Assembly: GCF_900110125.1 (NCBI RefSeq)
Contig: NZ_FOCN01000008.1
Location: forward strand, 82,472-146,471
Source of the DNA: Cryobacterium luteum
Lineage (GTDB): Bacteria > Actinomycetota > Actinomycetes > Actinomycetales > Microbacteriaceae
Direction: 5' to 3'
Length of the DNA: 64,000 nt
This document shows positions 44,095-52,366 of this stretch, piece after piece (the stretch's first letter is position 1; every line of letters begins with the position of its first letter). The translations under genes were made by a program, and so were the position numbers. The notes under the pieces are model-generated. The model was not told where the DNA came from, did not search any database, and was given only the letters and a program-made list of their open reading frames with translations.

Positions 44095-44928
44095 TCAGGA
44101 TGCTGCGAGTTCAGCCGTGTCGAAATGCAGGTGTTCGTGCGCGGTGCGCGACATGCCCACCGTGGCGAGGTCGGCGAGCCGGGCAAGGTAGGCGCTGCGG
44201 CGAGCCGGAGCAATGCGCGACTCCGGCTGGTAGGCGGCCGCGGTCTCGATTTCGTCGGCATAGTGCGTGCTGAGTCCGTCGCGCAGCAGGCGAATGGCCT
44301 CGGCACGCATCTGGGAGACGGCAGAGTGGGTGGTGCCCAGTTCGGCGGCGATGTCTTTGACCGGCCGATCGTCGAAGTAGATCTGTTCCACGATGGCCCG
44401 CATCTTTTCGGGGAGAGCTTCGATGGCCGCCCGCAGGTAGACCAGGCGCTCGGTGGAGAGCAGCGATTCCTCGGGCATGGCGGTGTCGGCCACGAGAAAC
44501 TCGGCGGTCGTGTCGTCGAGGGCCGAGAGGGTGCGAGCGGCGTCAGCGAGGCCGGCTGCGGCCGTCTCGCGGTCGACGCCGAGGGCATCCGCTATCTCGG
44601 TGACGTTCGGGGTACGTCCGAGCGCTGCCGCGAGGGTCTCCTGCACGGCGAGGGTTTCCTTGATGCGGCGGCGAGCCGAGCGGGTGGCCCAGTCGCTCGA
44701 GCGCATATCGTCGGCGAAAGCACCGATGATGCGACGGCGGGCGAAGGCTCCGAAGGGAACTCCGAGGGCCGGGTTGAAGGCATCCGCTGAGGTGATCAGG
44801 GCTACCGCGCCGGCCGAGGCCAGGTCGTCGCGGGAGAGGTGGCGGGCCTTGGCCCAGACCTCGGAGACGAGGTACCCGACGAGGGGCAGATTCTCGACCA
44901 CGAGGGCATTGCGTTCCGTGCGATTCAC
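44095..44928 (-). CDS. fliA: Flagellar RNA polymerase sigma factor FliA/WhiG type
   Basis: This 277-residue sigma-70 group 3 factor has region 2 (NLPLVGYLVSEVWAKARHLS, DAFNPALGVPFGAFARRRII), region 3 (TPNVTEIADALGVDRETAAA) and region 4 (RPVKDIAAELGTTHSAVSQM). It should recognise the TAAC-N15-RYCGATAG promoters in this locus. A tail of about 50 residues after region 4 is unusual. It is divergent from the flgN operon and 68 bases upstream of the mini-flagellin. No anti-sigma factor flgM is seen in the window. Confidence 0.9.
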   Translation of the reverse strand: MNRTERNALVVENLPLVGYLVSEVWAKARHLSRDDLASAGAVALITSADAFNPALGVPFGAFARRRIIGAFADDMRSSDWATRSARRRIKETLAVQETLAAALGRTPNVTEIADALGVDRETAAAGLADAARTLSALDDTTAEFLVADTAMPEESLLSTERLVYLRAAIEALPEKMRAIVEQIYFDDRPVKDIAAELGTTHSAVSQMRAEAIRLLRDGLSTHYADEIETAAAYQPESRIAPARRSAYLARLADLATVGMSRTAHEHLHFDTAELAAS

Positions 44929-44984
44929 GTGCGGCCCCCGAGCTTCTCATGCCAATTTTCTGATCTGCACGGAAGGGCTGTTGC

Positions 44985-45000
44985 GCCTCCCGCGGGAGGC
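44985..45000. other. 16-bp perfect palindrome in the fliA leader
   Basis: GCCTCCCGCGGGAGGC lies 57 bases upstream of the fliA start in the 305-base divergent gap 44929-45233. It could be a hairpin in the fliA transcript or a binding site for a dimeric protein. The gap also holds the three inverted repeats and the sigma-28 promoter listed separately. Confidence 0.4.
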
Positions 45001-45022
45001 CCCGATGCCTGCAAAATCAAAA

Positions 45023-45097
45023 CTACTCGTAGTAGAGGGTAAATGGGTAGCGCAGAAAGACCCATTTGTGACTTGACGTGTCCTCTCTTTAGAGGAC
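45023..45097. promoter_or_regulatory. Three inverted repeats in the fliA-flgN divergent region
   Basis: Three separate inverted repeats lie in 75 bases: CTACT-CGT-AGTAG (45023-45035), AAATGGGT...ACCCATTT with an 11-base spacer (45041-45067) and GTCCTCT-CTTT-AGAGGAC (45080-45097). They differ in sequence, so they could bind different regulators. They are placed to control fliA and the flgN operon. No regulator is identified in the locus. Confidence 0.5.
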
Positions 45098-45136
45098 ATG
45101 ATGGGGCGATTCCGCAAGAGATGAGACTATTTTGCC

Positions 45137-45163
45137 TAACGTGGGGCATTTTGCGGCCGATAG
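45137..45163 (+). promoter_or_regulatory. Sigma-28 (FliA)-type promoter of the flgN-flgK-flgL-fliW operon
   Basis: TAAC (preceded by C), 15 bases, then GCCGATAG lies 70 bases upstream of the flgN start. The -10 box matches the classic GCCGATAA in seven of eight bases, and the 15-base spacing is that of sigma-28 promoters. Confidence 0.88.
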
Positions 45164-45233
45164 TGCCAACGAATGATTTAGGCATGCGCACCCGTGTGAG
45201 CCTGAGCGTGAGCGATTTTTGGCTGGAGGAGTC

Positions 45234-45719
45234 ATGGGCGCCAACGAATTATCTGCGTTGCTGTGGCGAGAACGTGAACTTCTCGAATTGCTCGTTTTCA
45301 AACTCGAAGAGGAGCAGCTTTTGCTGCAGGGCGGTAAATCCCGCTGGTTGCAACATGCCACTCGCGAGGTTGAGCAGGTTTTGGGCCACGTGCGCGAAGC
45401 CGGACTCGGCCGTTCCGTCGAGGTAGCCGCACTGGCAACCCAGTGGGGAACCGCCGAAGACGCGACGCTGCGTGAGCTCGCCGCCAGTGCCCCTGAAGGT
45501 CCGTGGGGCGAAATCTTCAACGCACACCTCAAGGCCATGGGCGACCTCGCCACCCAGATCAAAGAACTCAAAGACACCAACGAACGCTTCATTCGGGCGG
45601 CGGCGCGCTCCACCCAGGAAACGATGGCCACGGTCAGCGCCAATCCCAAGACCTACGACGCGAGCGGAGTGACTGGAACCCCGGTGACCGCCGCCCGCAT
45701 TTTTGACCGCAACCTCTAA
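45234..45719 (+). CDS. flgN: FlgN-like flagellar export chaperone
   Basis: The 161-residue protein is helical, with an N-terminal RERELLELLVFKLEEEQLLL pattern typical of FlgN, the chaperone of the hook-filament junction proteins FlgK and FlgL. Those are encoded immediately downstream. GGAGGA precedes the ATG at 45234; the frame is open five codons earlier without a ribosome binding site. Confidence 0.8.
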   Translation: MGANELSALLWRERELLELLVFKLEEEQLLLQGGKSRWLQHATREVEQVLGHVREAGLGRSVEVAALATQWGTAEDATLRELAASAPEGPWGEIFNAHLKAMGDLATQIKELKDTNERFIRAAARSTQETMATVSANPKTYDASGVTGTPVTAARIFDRNL

Positions 45720-45752
45720 CCTGCACGACCAACGAGAAGAACGGAGAACACG

Positions 45753-47219
45753 GTGAGCACATTTGGTGGCTTGAACACCGCGTACACCGGCCTCGTTGCC
45801 GCGCGCCAGGGCCTCAACGTGGTCGGCCAGAACATTGCCAACGCCAACACGGATGGCTACACCCGCCAACGCATATCGACCTCGGCTATTGGCGCCACGG
45901 CCTCGACCGGCGTCTTCTCCCAGGGTGCCCGGGTGGGCGAGGGCGTTGCCATGGACGGCATCGCCCGCCTCGCCAGCGCCCAACTGGATGCCCGCGTGCG
46001 AGCGACCGCCGCGACCGCCGGCTACACGGCGGTGCGCGCCAACTCGCTCGCCTCGGTGGAAGACTCGCTCAACGAGCCCGGCGAAGACGGCATCTCGGCC
46101 AAGCTCGATGAATTCTGGGCCGGCTGGCAGACCCTCTCCAACGGAACCGACACGGCAGCGCCCGCCGCGTTGCTGCTCGGCACGGCCGGCGAACTGCTCA
46201 CCCTGATCTCGGAGGGCTACCAGGCCGTCTCCGACGAGTGGTCATCGGTGCGCAGCGACCTGAACAATATGGTCTCCGAACTCAATGGCGCTGCCACCCA
46301 GGTTGCCGCACTCAACGTGCAGATTCGGCAGACCCTCGCCACCGGCGGCACCGCCAACGAACTGCTCGACCAGCGCAGCGCCCTCACCACCACGATCGCC
46401 GCCCTCACCGGTGCCACCGTGACCGAGCAGGCCGACGGCACGGTCGATGTACTGGTGGGCGGCAACGCGCTCGTCTCGGGCGGCACGGCGCACCAGGTCA
46501 AGGTCGAGGCCAACGCTCCCCGAGTGATGCAAGACGCCGGAGACGTGAAACTGGTGTGGGCCGACAACGCCGACACCGCCGTGACAATGGATCTGGGCGA
46601 AATGGCCGGCGCGCTGTCGCTGCTTGGCTCGACCAATGCCACTGGTACGGGCGGCGCGCTGGCCGAGGCCGCCGAGTCCTACAATTCCTTTGCGACCGAC
46701 CTGCGCGACAAGGTCAACGTGATCTACCGAACCGGCTTCACGCAGGCGGATGATGACGGCCCCGGTCAGAACGGCAACGACTTCTTCGCTCTCGCGATCG
46801 GCATACCCGCCGCGCAGGGTCTAAGCATCGTGCCGCAATCATCCGCTGATATGGCCGTTCGCGCATCGGCCACGTCTGGCGCCTTTGACGGCACCATAGC
46901 GGATGCCATCGCCCAGCTCGGCGCCGGATTCGCGACCGACAAAGACGGCGCGATCGTCTCGCCGAGCACGACGTGGTCAAATTTCGTGACGAAGACCGGC
47001 GTGCTCACGCAGACCGAGCTGCAATCGGCGGCGCTGGCCAGCTCGATGTCGTCGGGGGCCGCCAACCAGCAACTCGCCAACTCATCGGTGGACCTCGACG
47101 AAGAGAACGTGAACCTGCTCATGTTCCAGCACGCCTACCAGGGAGCGGCCCGAATGATGACGGCCGTCGACGAGATGCTCGACACCCTGATCAACCGCAC
47201 CGGATTGGTCGGGAGGTAG
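45753..47219 (+). CDS. flgK: Hook-filament junction protein FlgK
   Basis: The 488-residue protein has the FlgK N-terminus (LNTAYTGLVAARQGLNVVGQ, NIANANTDGYTRQR) and C-terminus (SSVDLDEENVNLLMFQHAYQ GAARMM). It forms the first junction between hook and filament with FlgL. The GTG at 45753 lies 33 bases after flgN. Confidence 0.95.
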   Translation: MSTFGGLNTAYTGLVAARQGLNVVGQNIANANTDGYTRQRISTSAIGATASTGVFSQGARVGEGVAMDGIARLASAQLDARVRATAATAGYTAVRANSLASVEDSLNEPGEDGISAKLDEFWAGWQTLSNGTDTAAPAALLLGTAGELLTLISEGYQAVSDEWSSVRSDLNNMVSELNGAATQVAALNVQIRQTLATGGTANELLDQRSALTTTIAALTGATVTEQADGTVDVLVGGNALVSGGTAHQVKVEANAPRVMQDAGDVKLVWADNADTAVTMDLGEMAGALSLLGSTNATGTGGALAEAAESYNSFATDLRDKVNVIYRTGFTQADDDGPGQNGNDFFALAIGIPAAQGLSIVPQSSADMAVRASATSGAFDGTIADAIAQLGAGFATDKDGAIVSPSTTWSNFVTKTGVLTQTELQSAALASSMSSGAANQQLANSSVDLDEENVNLLMFQHAYQGAARMMTAVDEMLDTLINRTGLVGR

Positions 47220-47222
47220 CTC

Positions 47223-48137
47223 ATGGTCGAGAGAGTGACCACCCAGACGCAGATGCGCTCCGCCCAGCGCAACCTGCAGGCGAACATGACGCACCTCGCA
47301 CGTTTGCAGGAGCAGGCGAGCACGCTCAAGACCATCAACCGTTCCTCCGACGACCCGACAGCTGCGGCCGCCGCCATGTCGGTACGCGCCGAGATGCGCG
47401 CGGTCGACCAATACAGCGCGAACGCCGATAACGGCAACGACTGGCTGACCACGATCGAGTCGTCGCTCGGGTTCACCTCGGACATCATGAACCGGGTGCG
47501 TTTTCTCACCGTGCAGGGCGCCAACTCCGGCGCGCTCTCAGCCACGGCCAAGGAAGCCATTGCGATCGAGATCGAAGGCCTCAAGACCGACCTCCTGACC
47601 CAGGCCAACACGAAGTTTCTGGGGCGCAGCGTCTTTGCCGGCAACTCCGACGACGCCACAGCGTTCGCCACCGTCGTCGACAGCACCGGTGTGACGACCT
47701 ATCCCTACTCGGGCGACCCTGCGGGTGAGGGCGGCGTTGAGCGGCGCATCAGCGCCACCAGCACCGTGCGAGTGGATGCTGAGGGCGGCACGATCTTCGG
47801 TACCGGCACCGCCTCCGTGTTCGGACTCCTTGACAATATCGTCACCGATCTGCGCTCTGGTGCTGAGGTGAGCTCCCACCTCAACGGACTCGACGATCGG
47901 ATGGCTATCATGACCGGTCAGCGCAGTGAGATCGGTGCCCGCCAGGTGCAGATGGAACGCGCGCAGTCGACCCTGCTCGAAAAGACCGGCACGCTGGATG
48001 CCCAGCGCTCCGGCATCGAGGACGCCGACCTGGGCCAGGTCATCATTGATTTGAAACTGCAGGAAGTGACCTATCAGGCCGCCCTCGCTGTTACCGCCCG
48101 TGTACTCCAACCAACCCTGATGGACTTTCTCTCATGA
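47223..48137 (+). CDS. flgL: Hook-filament junction protein FlgL
   Basis: The 304-residue protein is flagellin-like. It starts RVTTQTQMRSAQRNLQANMT, continues LKTINRSSDDPTAAAAAMSV, and ends with a helical C-terminus (EDADLGQVIIDLKLQEVTYQ). It lies three bases after flgK and its stop overlaps the fliW start. Confidence 0.94.
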   Translation: MVERVTTQTQMRSAQRNLQANMTHLARLQEQASTLKTINRSSDDPTAAAAAMSVRAEMRAVDQYSANADNGNDWLTTIESSLGFTSDIMNRVRFLTVQGANSGALSATAKEAIAIEIEGLKTDLLTQANTKFLGRSVFAGNSDDATAFATVVDSTGVTTYPYSGDPAGEGGVERRISATSTVRVDAEGGTIFGTGTASVFGLLDNIVTDLRSGAEVSSHLNGLDDRMAIMTGQRSEIGARQVQMERAQSTLLEKTGTLDAQRSGIEDADLGQVIIDLKLQEVTYQAALAVTARVLQPTLMDFLS

Positions 48138-48532
48138 CCGCTACCCTCACCAGCCCGACCCTCCGCTTCGTCTCTCCCCCGCCGGGGCTGTCGCCGCTCA
48201 CCGATTTCGTGCTCAACGAGATCGAGGGGGCGGCCGGGCTGTACTCGCTGCAGGCATCCGCTCAGCCGGCCACGCGCCTGTTTGTGCTCGATGCGGCCAT
48301 CTTTCTGCCGAACTACACCCCGGCCATCTCGAGCGAGCAGTCCATCGCGCTGTCGCTGACGACGCCCGACGACGCCCTCGTGCTCGTGGTCGTCAACCCG
48401 GGCGAGAGCACCACGACGGTGAACCTGATGGCGCCGATCGTGGTCAACGCCCGCACCGGGGCCTGCGCCCAGCTCATTCTGGACGATCAGGACTGGCCCC
48501 TGCACGCCGAGCTTGGTACCGGCGACAACTAG
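48134..48532 (+). CDS. fliW: Flagellar assembly factor FliW
   Basis: The 132-residue protein has the FliW pattern LYSLQASAQPATRLFVLDAA and APIVVNARTGACAQLILDDQ. FliW binds flagellin and, when flagellin is low, binds CsrA to relieve flagellin translation. Its ATG overlaps the flgL stop. CsrA is encoded at 18070, at the far end of the locus. Confidence 0.93.
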   Translation: MTATLTSPTLRFVSPPPGLSPLTDFVLNEIEGAAGLYSLQASAQPATRLFVLDAAIFLPNYTPAISSEQSIALSLTTPDDALVLVVVNPGESTTTVNLMAPIVVNARTGACAQLILDDQDWPLHAELGTGDN

Positions 48533-48566
48533 CTCGTTCGGGGCGCGTTCCGGCCTCCCCCTCTTT

Positions 48567-48582
48567 CCGGGCCCGGGCCCGG
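48567..48582. terminator. GC-rich palindrome between convergent fliW and sufU
   Basis: CCGGGCCCGGGCCCGG is a perfect 16-bp palindrome 34 bases beyond fliW and 48 bases beyond the sufU stop on the other strand. A bidirectional stop signal is the simplest reading; no T-tract follows. Confidence 0.4.
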
Positions 48583-48630
48583 TCACAGTGAGGCTCGGGC
48601 TCAAGCGCCCAGCTCCCAGCGCCCAGCGGG

Positions 48631-49122
48631 CTAGTGCGACTCCGCCTCGATCAGCGCCGCCTCGAACGCCACCCAGGGCAGCATCGCGCACTTGACGCGG
48701 GCCGGGTAGCGCGAGACTCCCCCGAAGGCCGCGGCGTCGCCGAGAATTTCTTCGTCGGGCTCGATCTTTCCGCGGGAGCGCAGCATCTCGCGAAAATTGT
48801 CGAGCAGGGCACGGGCTTCGGTCGCGCTGAGGCCTTGCAGAACGTCAGTGAGAATCGAAGCGGATGCCTGCGAGATGGAACAGCCGTCGCCGGTCCAGAC
48901 CAGTTCGGCGACCGAGTCGGCGCCGTCGCCGGAACGCAGCGACACTCGCAGGGTGACTTCGTCGCCGCAGCTCGTGTTGATCTGGTGCGACTCGGCCACG
49001 CGCAGGCCGCTCGCGCTGCCGAGCGCCACGGCGTCGGCGAGCGGCGTCAGGTCGCCGCTTCCGTGCCGGGCCTTGGAGTGCTCGAGAATGATCGTCTGGT
49101 ACAGCTGCTGCAGGTCGCTCAT
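48631..49122 (-). CDS. sufU: Iron-sulfur cluster assembly protein SufU
   Basis: The 163-residue protein has the three conserved Cys of SufU in NTSCGDEV, WTGDGCSISQAS and YPARVKCAMLPW, with the conserved Asp next to the first Cys. SufU binds zinc and accepts sulfur from SufS for cluster building. It overlaps the sufS stop, forming a two-gene operon; sufBCD are not in the window. Confidence 0.93.
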   Translation of the reverse strand: MSDLQQLYQTIILEHSKARHGSGDLTPLADAVALGSASGLRVAESHQINTSCGDEVTLRVSLRSGDGADSVAELVWTGDGCSISQASASILTDVLQGLSATEARALLDNFREMLRSRGKIEPDEEILGDAAAFGGVSRYPARVKCAMLPWVAFEAALIEAESH

Positions 49123-50459
49123 CGCGTGACTCCAAAGAATGGTGCGACCTCGGCGAGGGTGGCCAAAAACAGGTCGACCTCGTCGGTCGTGTTGTACAGG
49201 TAGGTGCTCGCCCGGGTCGACGCGGTCACGCCGAGCCGGCGGTGCAGCGGCTGCGCGCAGTGGTGGCCGACCCGCACGGCAATACCGGCGTCGTCGAGAA
49301 ACTGGCCGACGTCGTGTGCGTGCACTCCGGCGACGTCGAAGGCCGCGAGCCCGAGCCGTTCCACGCCGAGCCCGGGGCCGAGCAGCCGCACGCCGTCAAT
49401 CTGCGCGAGCCCGGCGACCAGGCGCTGGCCGAGCTGGGCCTCCCAGGCGTGCACTCGATCCATGCCGGTCTCACTCAGGTAGTCCACGGCCGCGGCCAGG
49501 GCGATGGCCTGCGAGATGCGCTGGGTTCCGGCTTCGAAGCGCTGCGGCGGTGCCAGAAACTCGGCTGTCGTCATGTCGACGGTCGTGATCATCGACCCGC
49601 CGGTGAGGAACGGCGGCATGCCGTCGAGCAGTTCGCCCTTGCCATAGAGGGCGCCGATGCCGGTGGGGCCGAGCATCTTGTGGCCGGAGAAGACGGCGAA
49701 GTCCACGTCGAGCGCCTTGACGTCGACCGGAAGGTGCGGCACGGTCTGGCAGGCATCGAGCACGACGAGGGCGCCGACGCGGCGGGCCAGGGCCACGAGT
49801 TCGGCGACGGGGTTGATGGTTCCGGTGACGTTCGAGCCGTGCGTGAAGGCGAGCAGTCTGGTGTGCGGGCCCACAACATCCGCTGCGGCGTCGAGGTCGA
49901 GGGTGCCGTCGCCCCGGACCGGAATGAAGCGCAGGGTGGCGCCGGTGCGTAGCGCGAGTTGTTGCCAGGGAATGAGGTTGGCGTGGTGTTCCATCTCGGT
50001 GACGACGATCTCGTCGCCGGCGCCGAGGCTGAACCGGCGGGCGGCCGGGCCGCCGAGGCCGAGCGAGGCGTTGGAGAAGCTGTACGCCAGCAGGTTGATG
50101 GCCTCGGTGGCGTTGGAGGTCCAGACGATCTCGTCGGTCTCGGCGCCGACGAACGCGGCCACTTTCTCGCGAGCCGCTTCGAAGGACTCGGTCGCTTCGA
50201 CGGCGAGGGTGTGGGCGCCGCGGTGCACGGCGGCGTTGCGCTGCTCGTAGTACTCCTGCTCCGCTTCCATCACGCTGATCGGGTTCTGCGAGGTGGCTCC
50301 CGAGTCGAGATAGACGAGCGGATGCCCGTTCACCGTTTGGTGCAGCACCGGAAAGTCATTGCGAATGCGCTCAACGTCAACATTGGTCAGCGGGGCCAAC
50401 TCTGGGTGCTGGGCGCTGGACGCTGGCGAAACTGCGGACGATGGTGCTGGGGACGTCAT
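49119..50459 (-). CDS. sufS: Cysteine desulfurase SufS
   Basis: This 446-residue PLP enzyme has the PLP-binding Lys in AVFSGHKMLGPTGIGALYG (about residue 260), the catalytic Cys in VGHHCAQPLHRRLG near the C-terminus, and the N-terminal YLDSGATSQNP of group II (SufS) desulfurases. It releases sulfur from cysteine for iron-sulfur cluster synthesis with SufU. Confidence 0.95.
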   Translation of the reverse strand: MTSPAPSSAVSPASSAQHPELAPLTNVDVERIRNDFPVLHQTVNGHPLVYLDSGATSQNPISVMEAEQEYYEQRNAAVHRGAHTLAVEATESFEAAREKVAAFVGAETDEIVWTSNATEAINLLAYSFSNASLGLGGPAARRFSLGAGDEIVVTEMEHHANLIPWQQLALRTGATLRFIPVRGDGTLDLDAAADVVGPHTRLLAFTHGSNVTGTINPVAELVALARRVGALVVLDACQTVPHLPVDVKALDVDFAVFSGHKMLGPTGIGALYGKGELLDGMPPFLTGGSMITTVDMTTAEFLAPPQRFEAGTQRISQAIALAAAVDYLSETGMDRVHAWEAQLGQRLVAGLAQIDGVRLLGPGLGVERLGLAAFDVAGVHAHDVGQFLDDAGIAVRVGHHCAQPLHRRLGVTASTRASTYLYNTTDEVDLFLATLAEVAPFFGVTR

Positions 50460-50568
50460 ACCTCAAGGATATTCCCTCACCCCAAGCCCGGGCGCCGCAG
50501 AGCGGAGTATGACGCGCGAGTGTCAGATAGCGGTGGAAAACCCGGCCGGAGCGTGTGAGGCTTAAGGG

Positions 50569-50853
50569 GTGACGCAGACTACCGAACACACCGAACTTCG
50601 CGAGTCCGTCTCACTGGACCGACCGTGGGTGACCCTGGTCTGGGACGACCCGGTCAACCTCATGTCCTACGTCGCCTACGTCTTTCGCAGCTACTTCGGG
50701 GTCACCGCGAAGCAGGCCGAACGGCTCATGCTGCAGGTGCACAACAACGGGCGGGCCGTCGTCGCCACCGGCAACCGTGAGTCGATGGAACGTCACGTGG
50801 AAGCCATGCACGGCTACGGCCTGATGGCGACCCTGGCCAAGGCCGACGAATGA
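50569..50853 (+). CDS. clpS: ATP-dependent Clp protease adaptor ClpS
   Basis: The 94-residue protein has the ClpS core: [36 protein letters not shown] and [17 protein letters not shown] C-terminus. It delivers N-end-rule substrates to ClpAP/ClpCP. The GTG start is at 50569 and the stop overlaps the next gene. Confidence 0.94.
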   Translation: MTQTTEHTELRESVSLDRPWVTLVWDDPVNLMSYVAYVFRSYFGVTAKQAERLMLQVHNNGRAVVATGNRESMERHVEAMHGYGLMATLAKADE

Positions 50854-51389
50854 GCGACCAGCGCTTCACCCGGCAGCTTTCCGGCGCCCTGCTCGCCCGG
50901 TTTGAACCCATCGAGGCTGACCTGCTTCGCCTCGCCACGCGCCAGCTCGCGGACATGCTCGATGCCGGGGCCGCCGATGTTCAGCTCGCCGCGAGCGACG
51001 GCGTCTTCGGCCGTCTGCTGCCCGACGCCTACCGCGACGACGACGAAGCGGCGGCCGAGTTTCGCCGCTTCACCTCGGTCAACCTGCTCGAACGCAAGGC
51101 GCAGAACGCCCAGATCGTGCTGGGCTCGCTCGGTGCCGATGCCGGCGAAGCGGATGCTGGCGCGCCCGACAGCGCGGATCGCCAGCCGGTCACGATCACC
51201 CTCGACGCTGACGCGGTGCAGGCCTGGCTGCGCAGCCTCACCGACCTGCGGCTGACCCTCGCCGACCGCTTGCAGATCGCCCCCGACGGTGTCGTGCACC
51301 TCGACGGCGACGACACCCCGTTTCTGCGCGAACTCTACGAATGGCTCGGCATGCTGCAGGAAGATCTGGTGCACACCATCGACGTGTGA
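50850..51389 (+). CDS. DUF2017 family protein
   Basis: This 179-residue protein has the DUF2017 pattern ([57 protein letters not shown]). It follows clpS with an ATGA overlap, the usual actinobacterial arrangement, suggesting a role with the ClpS adaptor; the function is not known. Confidence 0.85.
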   Translation: MSDQRFTRQLSGALLARFEPIEADLLRLATRQLADMLDAGAADVQLAASDGVFGRLLPDAYRDDDEAAAEFRRFTSVNLLERKAQNAQIVLGSLGADAGEADAGAPDSADRQPVTITLDADAVQAWLRSLTDLRLTLADRLQIAPDGVVHLDGDDTPFLRELYEWLGMLQEDLVHTIDV

Positions 51390-51535
51390 TCGGCGGCTCT
51401 GCCCGACATCGAGCACACCCGCCGGTGAGGTAGCCTGCTTGGTGAAACCCCCTACCGTGCGCCCATGGTCGCTCGCACGGCTAATCCGGCCACTCTCAAC
51501 CCAGCGCAGCCTTCCCCGGAACTCGACGGAGCCCC

Positions 51536-52366
51536 ATGGACCTCAGTACGCTCACCCGCATCATCCCGGCTCGCCAGCGCAGCGACCTCGACGCACTCGG
51601 GCCAACGGTTGTGCCGCTGGCCGGTGGATCCGAGCTGTTCGCCGACCCGCGCGCCCATCTCACGGGTCTCGTTGATTTGCAGGCGTTCGGCTGGCCGGCG
51701 CTGACGTTCCCGAGCGACGGCCTCGTGATTGCCGCGACCTGCACCCTCGCCGAGCTCTCCCGGTTGCCACGGCAGGCGGGGTGGGCGGCGCATCCGCTGT
51801 TCTATCAGTGCTGCACGGCCCTGTTCGGCTCGTTCAAGGTGTGGAATGTGGCAACGGTCGGCGGCAACCTGGCCACCTCGCTTCCGGCCGGGCCCATGAT
51901 CACCCTCGCCGTCGCGCTCGACGCCGAACTGCTCGTCTGGCGGGGCGACGGCAGCGACGAGATCGTGCCGGCCGGCGAGTTCGTCACCGGCAATATGACC
52001 AATGTGCTCGGGCCCACCGATGTGTTGCGTTCCGTTCGCGTGCCGCTAACGTCGTTGCAAGCCACCACGGCGTACCGCAAGATTGCCCTGTCGCCGCTCG
52101 GCCGCTCGGGCGCTGTGCTGGCCGGGCGGCTTGACCGAGCTGCTGATGGCGCTGATGGCCGTTTTGTGCTCACGGTCACGGCCGCGACGCTGCGTCCGGT
52201 GCAGTTGCGCTACCCGCGGGTGCCCGCCGCCAACGAGCTCGCCCGCGACATTGCCGCGATCGACTGCTGGTTCACGGATGCCCACGGCGCGGCCGACTGG
52301 CGACGCGCGATGGGGCTGCTGCTCGGCGAAGAGATTCGCGCCGAGCTCGCCCTGGTTGGCTCATGA
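51536..52366 (+). CDS. Xanthine dehydrogenase family, FAD-binding subunit
   Basis: The 276-residue protein has the FAD-binding motifs of the molybdenum hydroxylase middle subunit: PLAGGSELFADPRAHLTG (about residues 28-45) and WNVATVGGNLATSLPAGPM (about 104-122). The substrate hydroxylase encoded next completes the enzyme; its place in a purine cluster makes xanthine/hypoxanthine the likely substrate. The stop overlaps the next start. Confidence 0.88.
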   Translation: MDLSTLTRIIPARQRSDLDALGPTVVPLAGGSELFADPRAHLTGLVDLQAFGWPALTFPSDGLVIAATCTLAELSRLPRQAGWAAHPLFYQCCTALFGSFKVWNVATVGGNLATSLPAGPMITLAVALDAELLVWRGDGSDEIVPAGEFVTGNMTNVLGPTDVLRSVRVPLTSLQATTAYRKIALSPLGRSGAVLAGRLDRAADGADGRFVLTVTAATLRPVQLRYPRVPAANELARDIAAIDCWFTDAHGAADWRRAMGLLLGEEIRAELALVGS

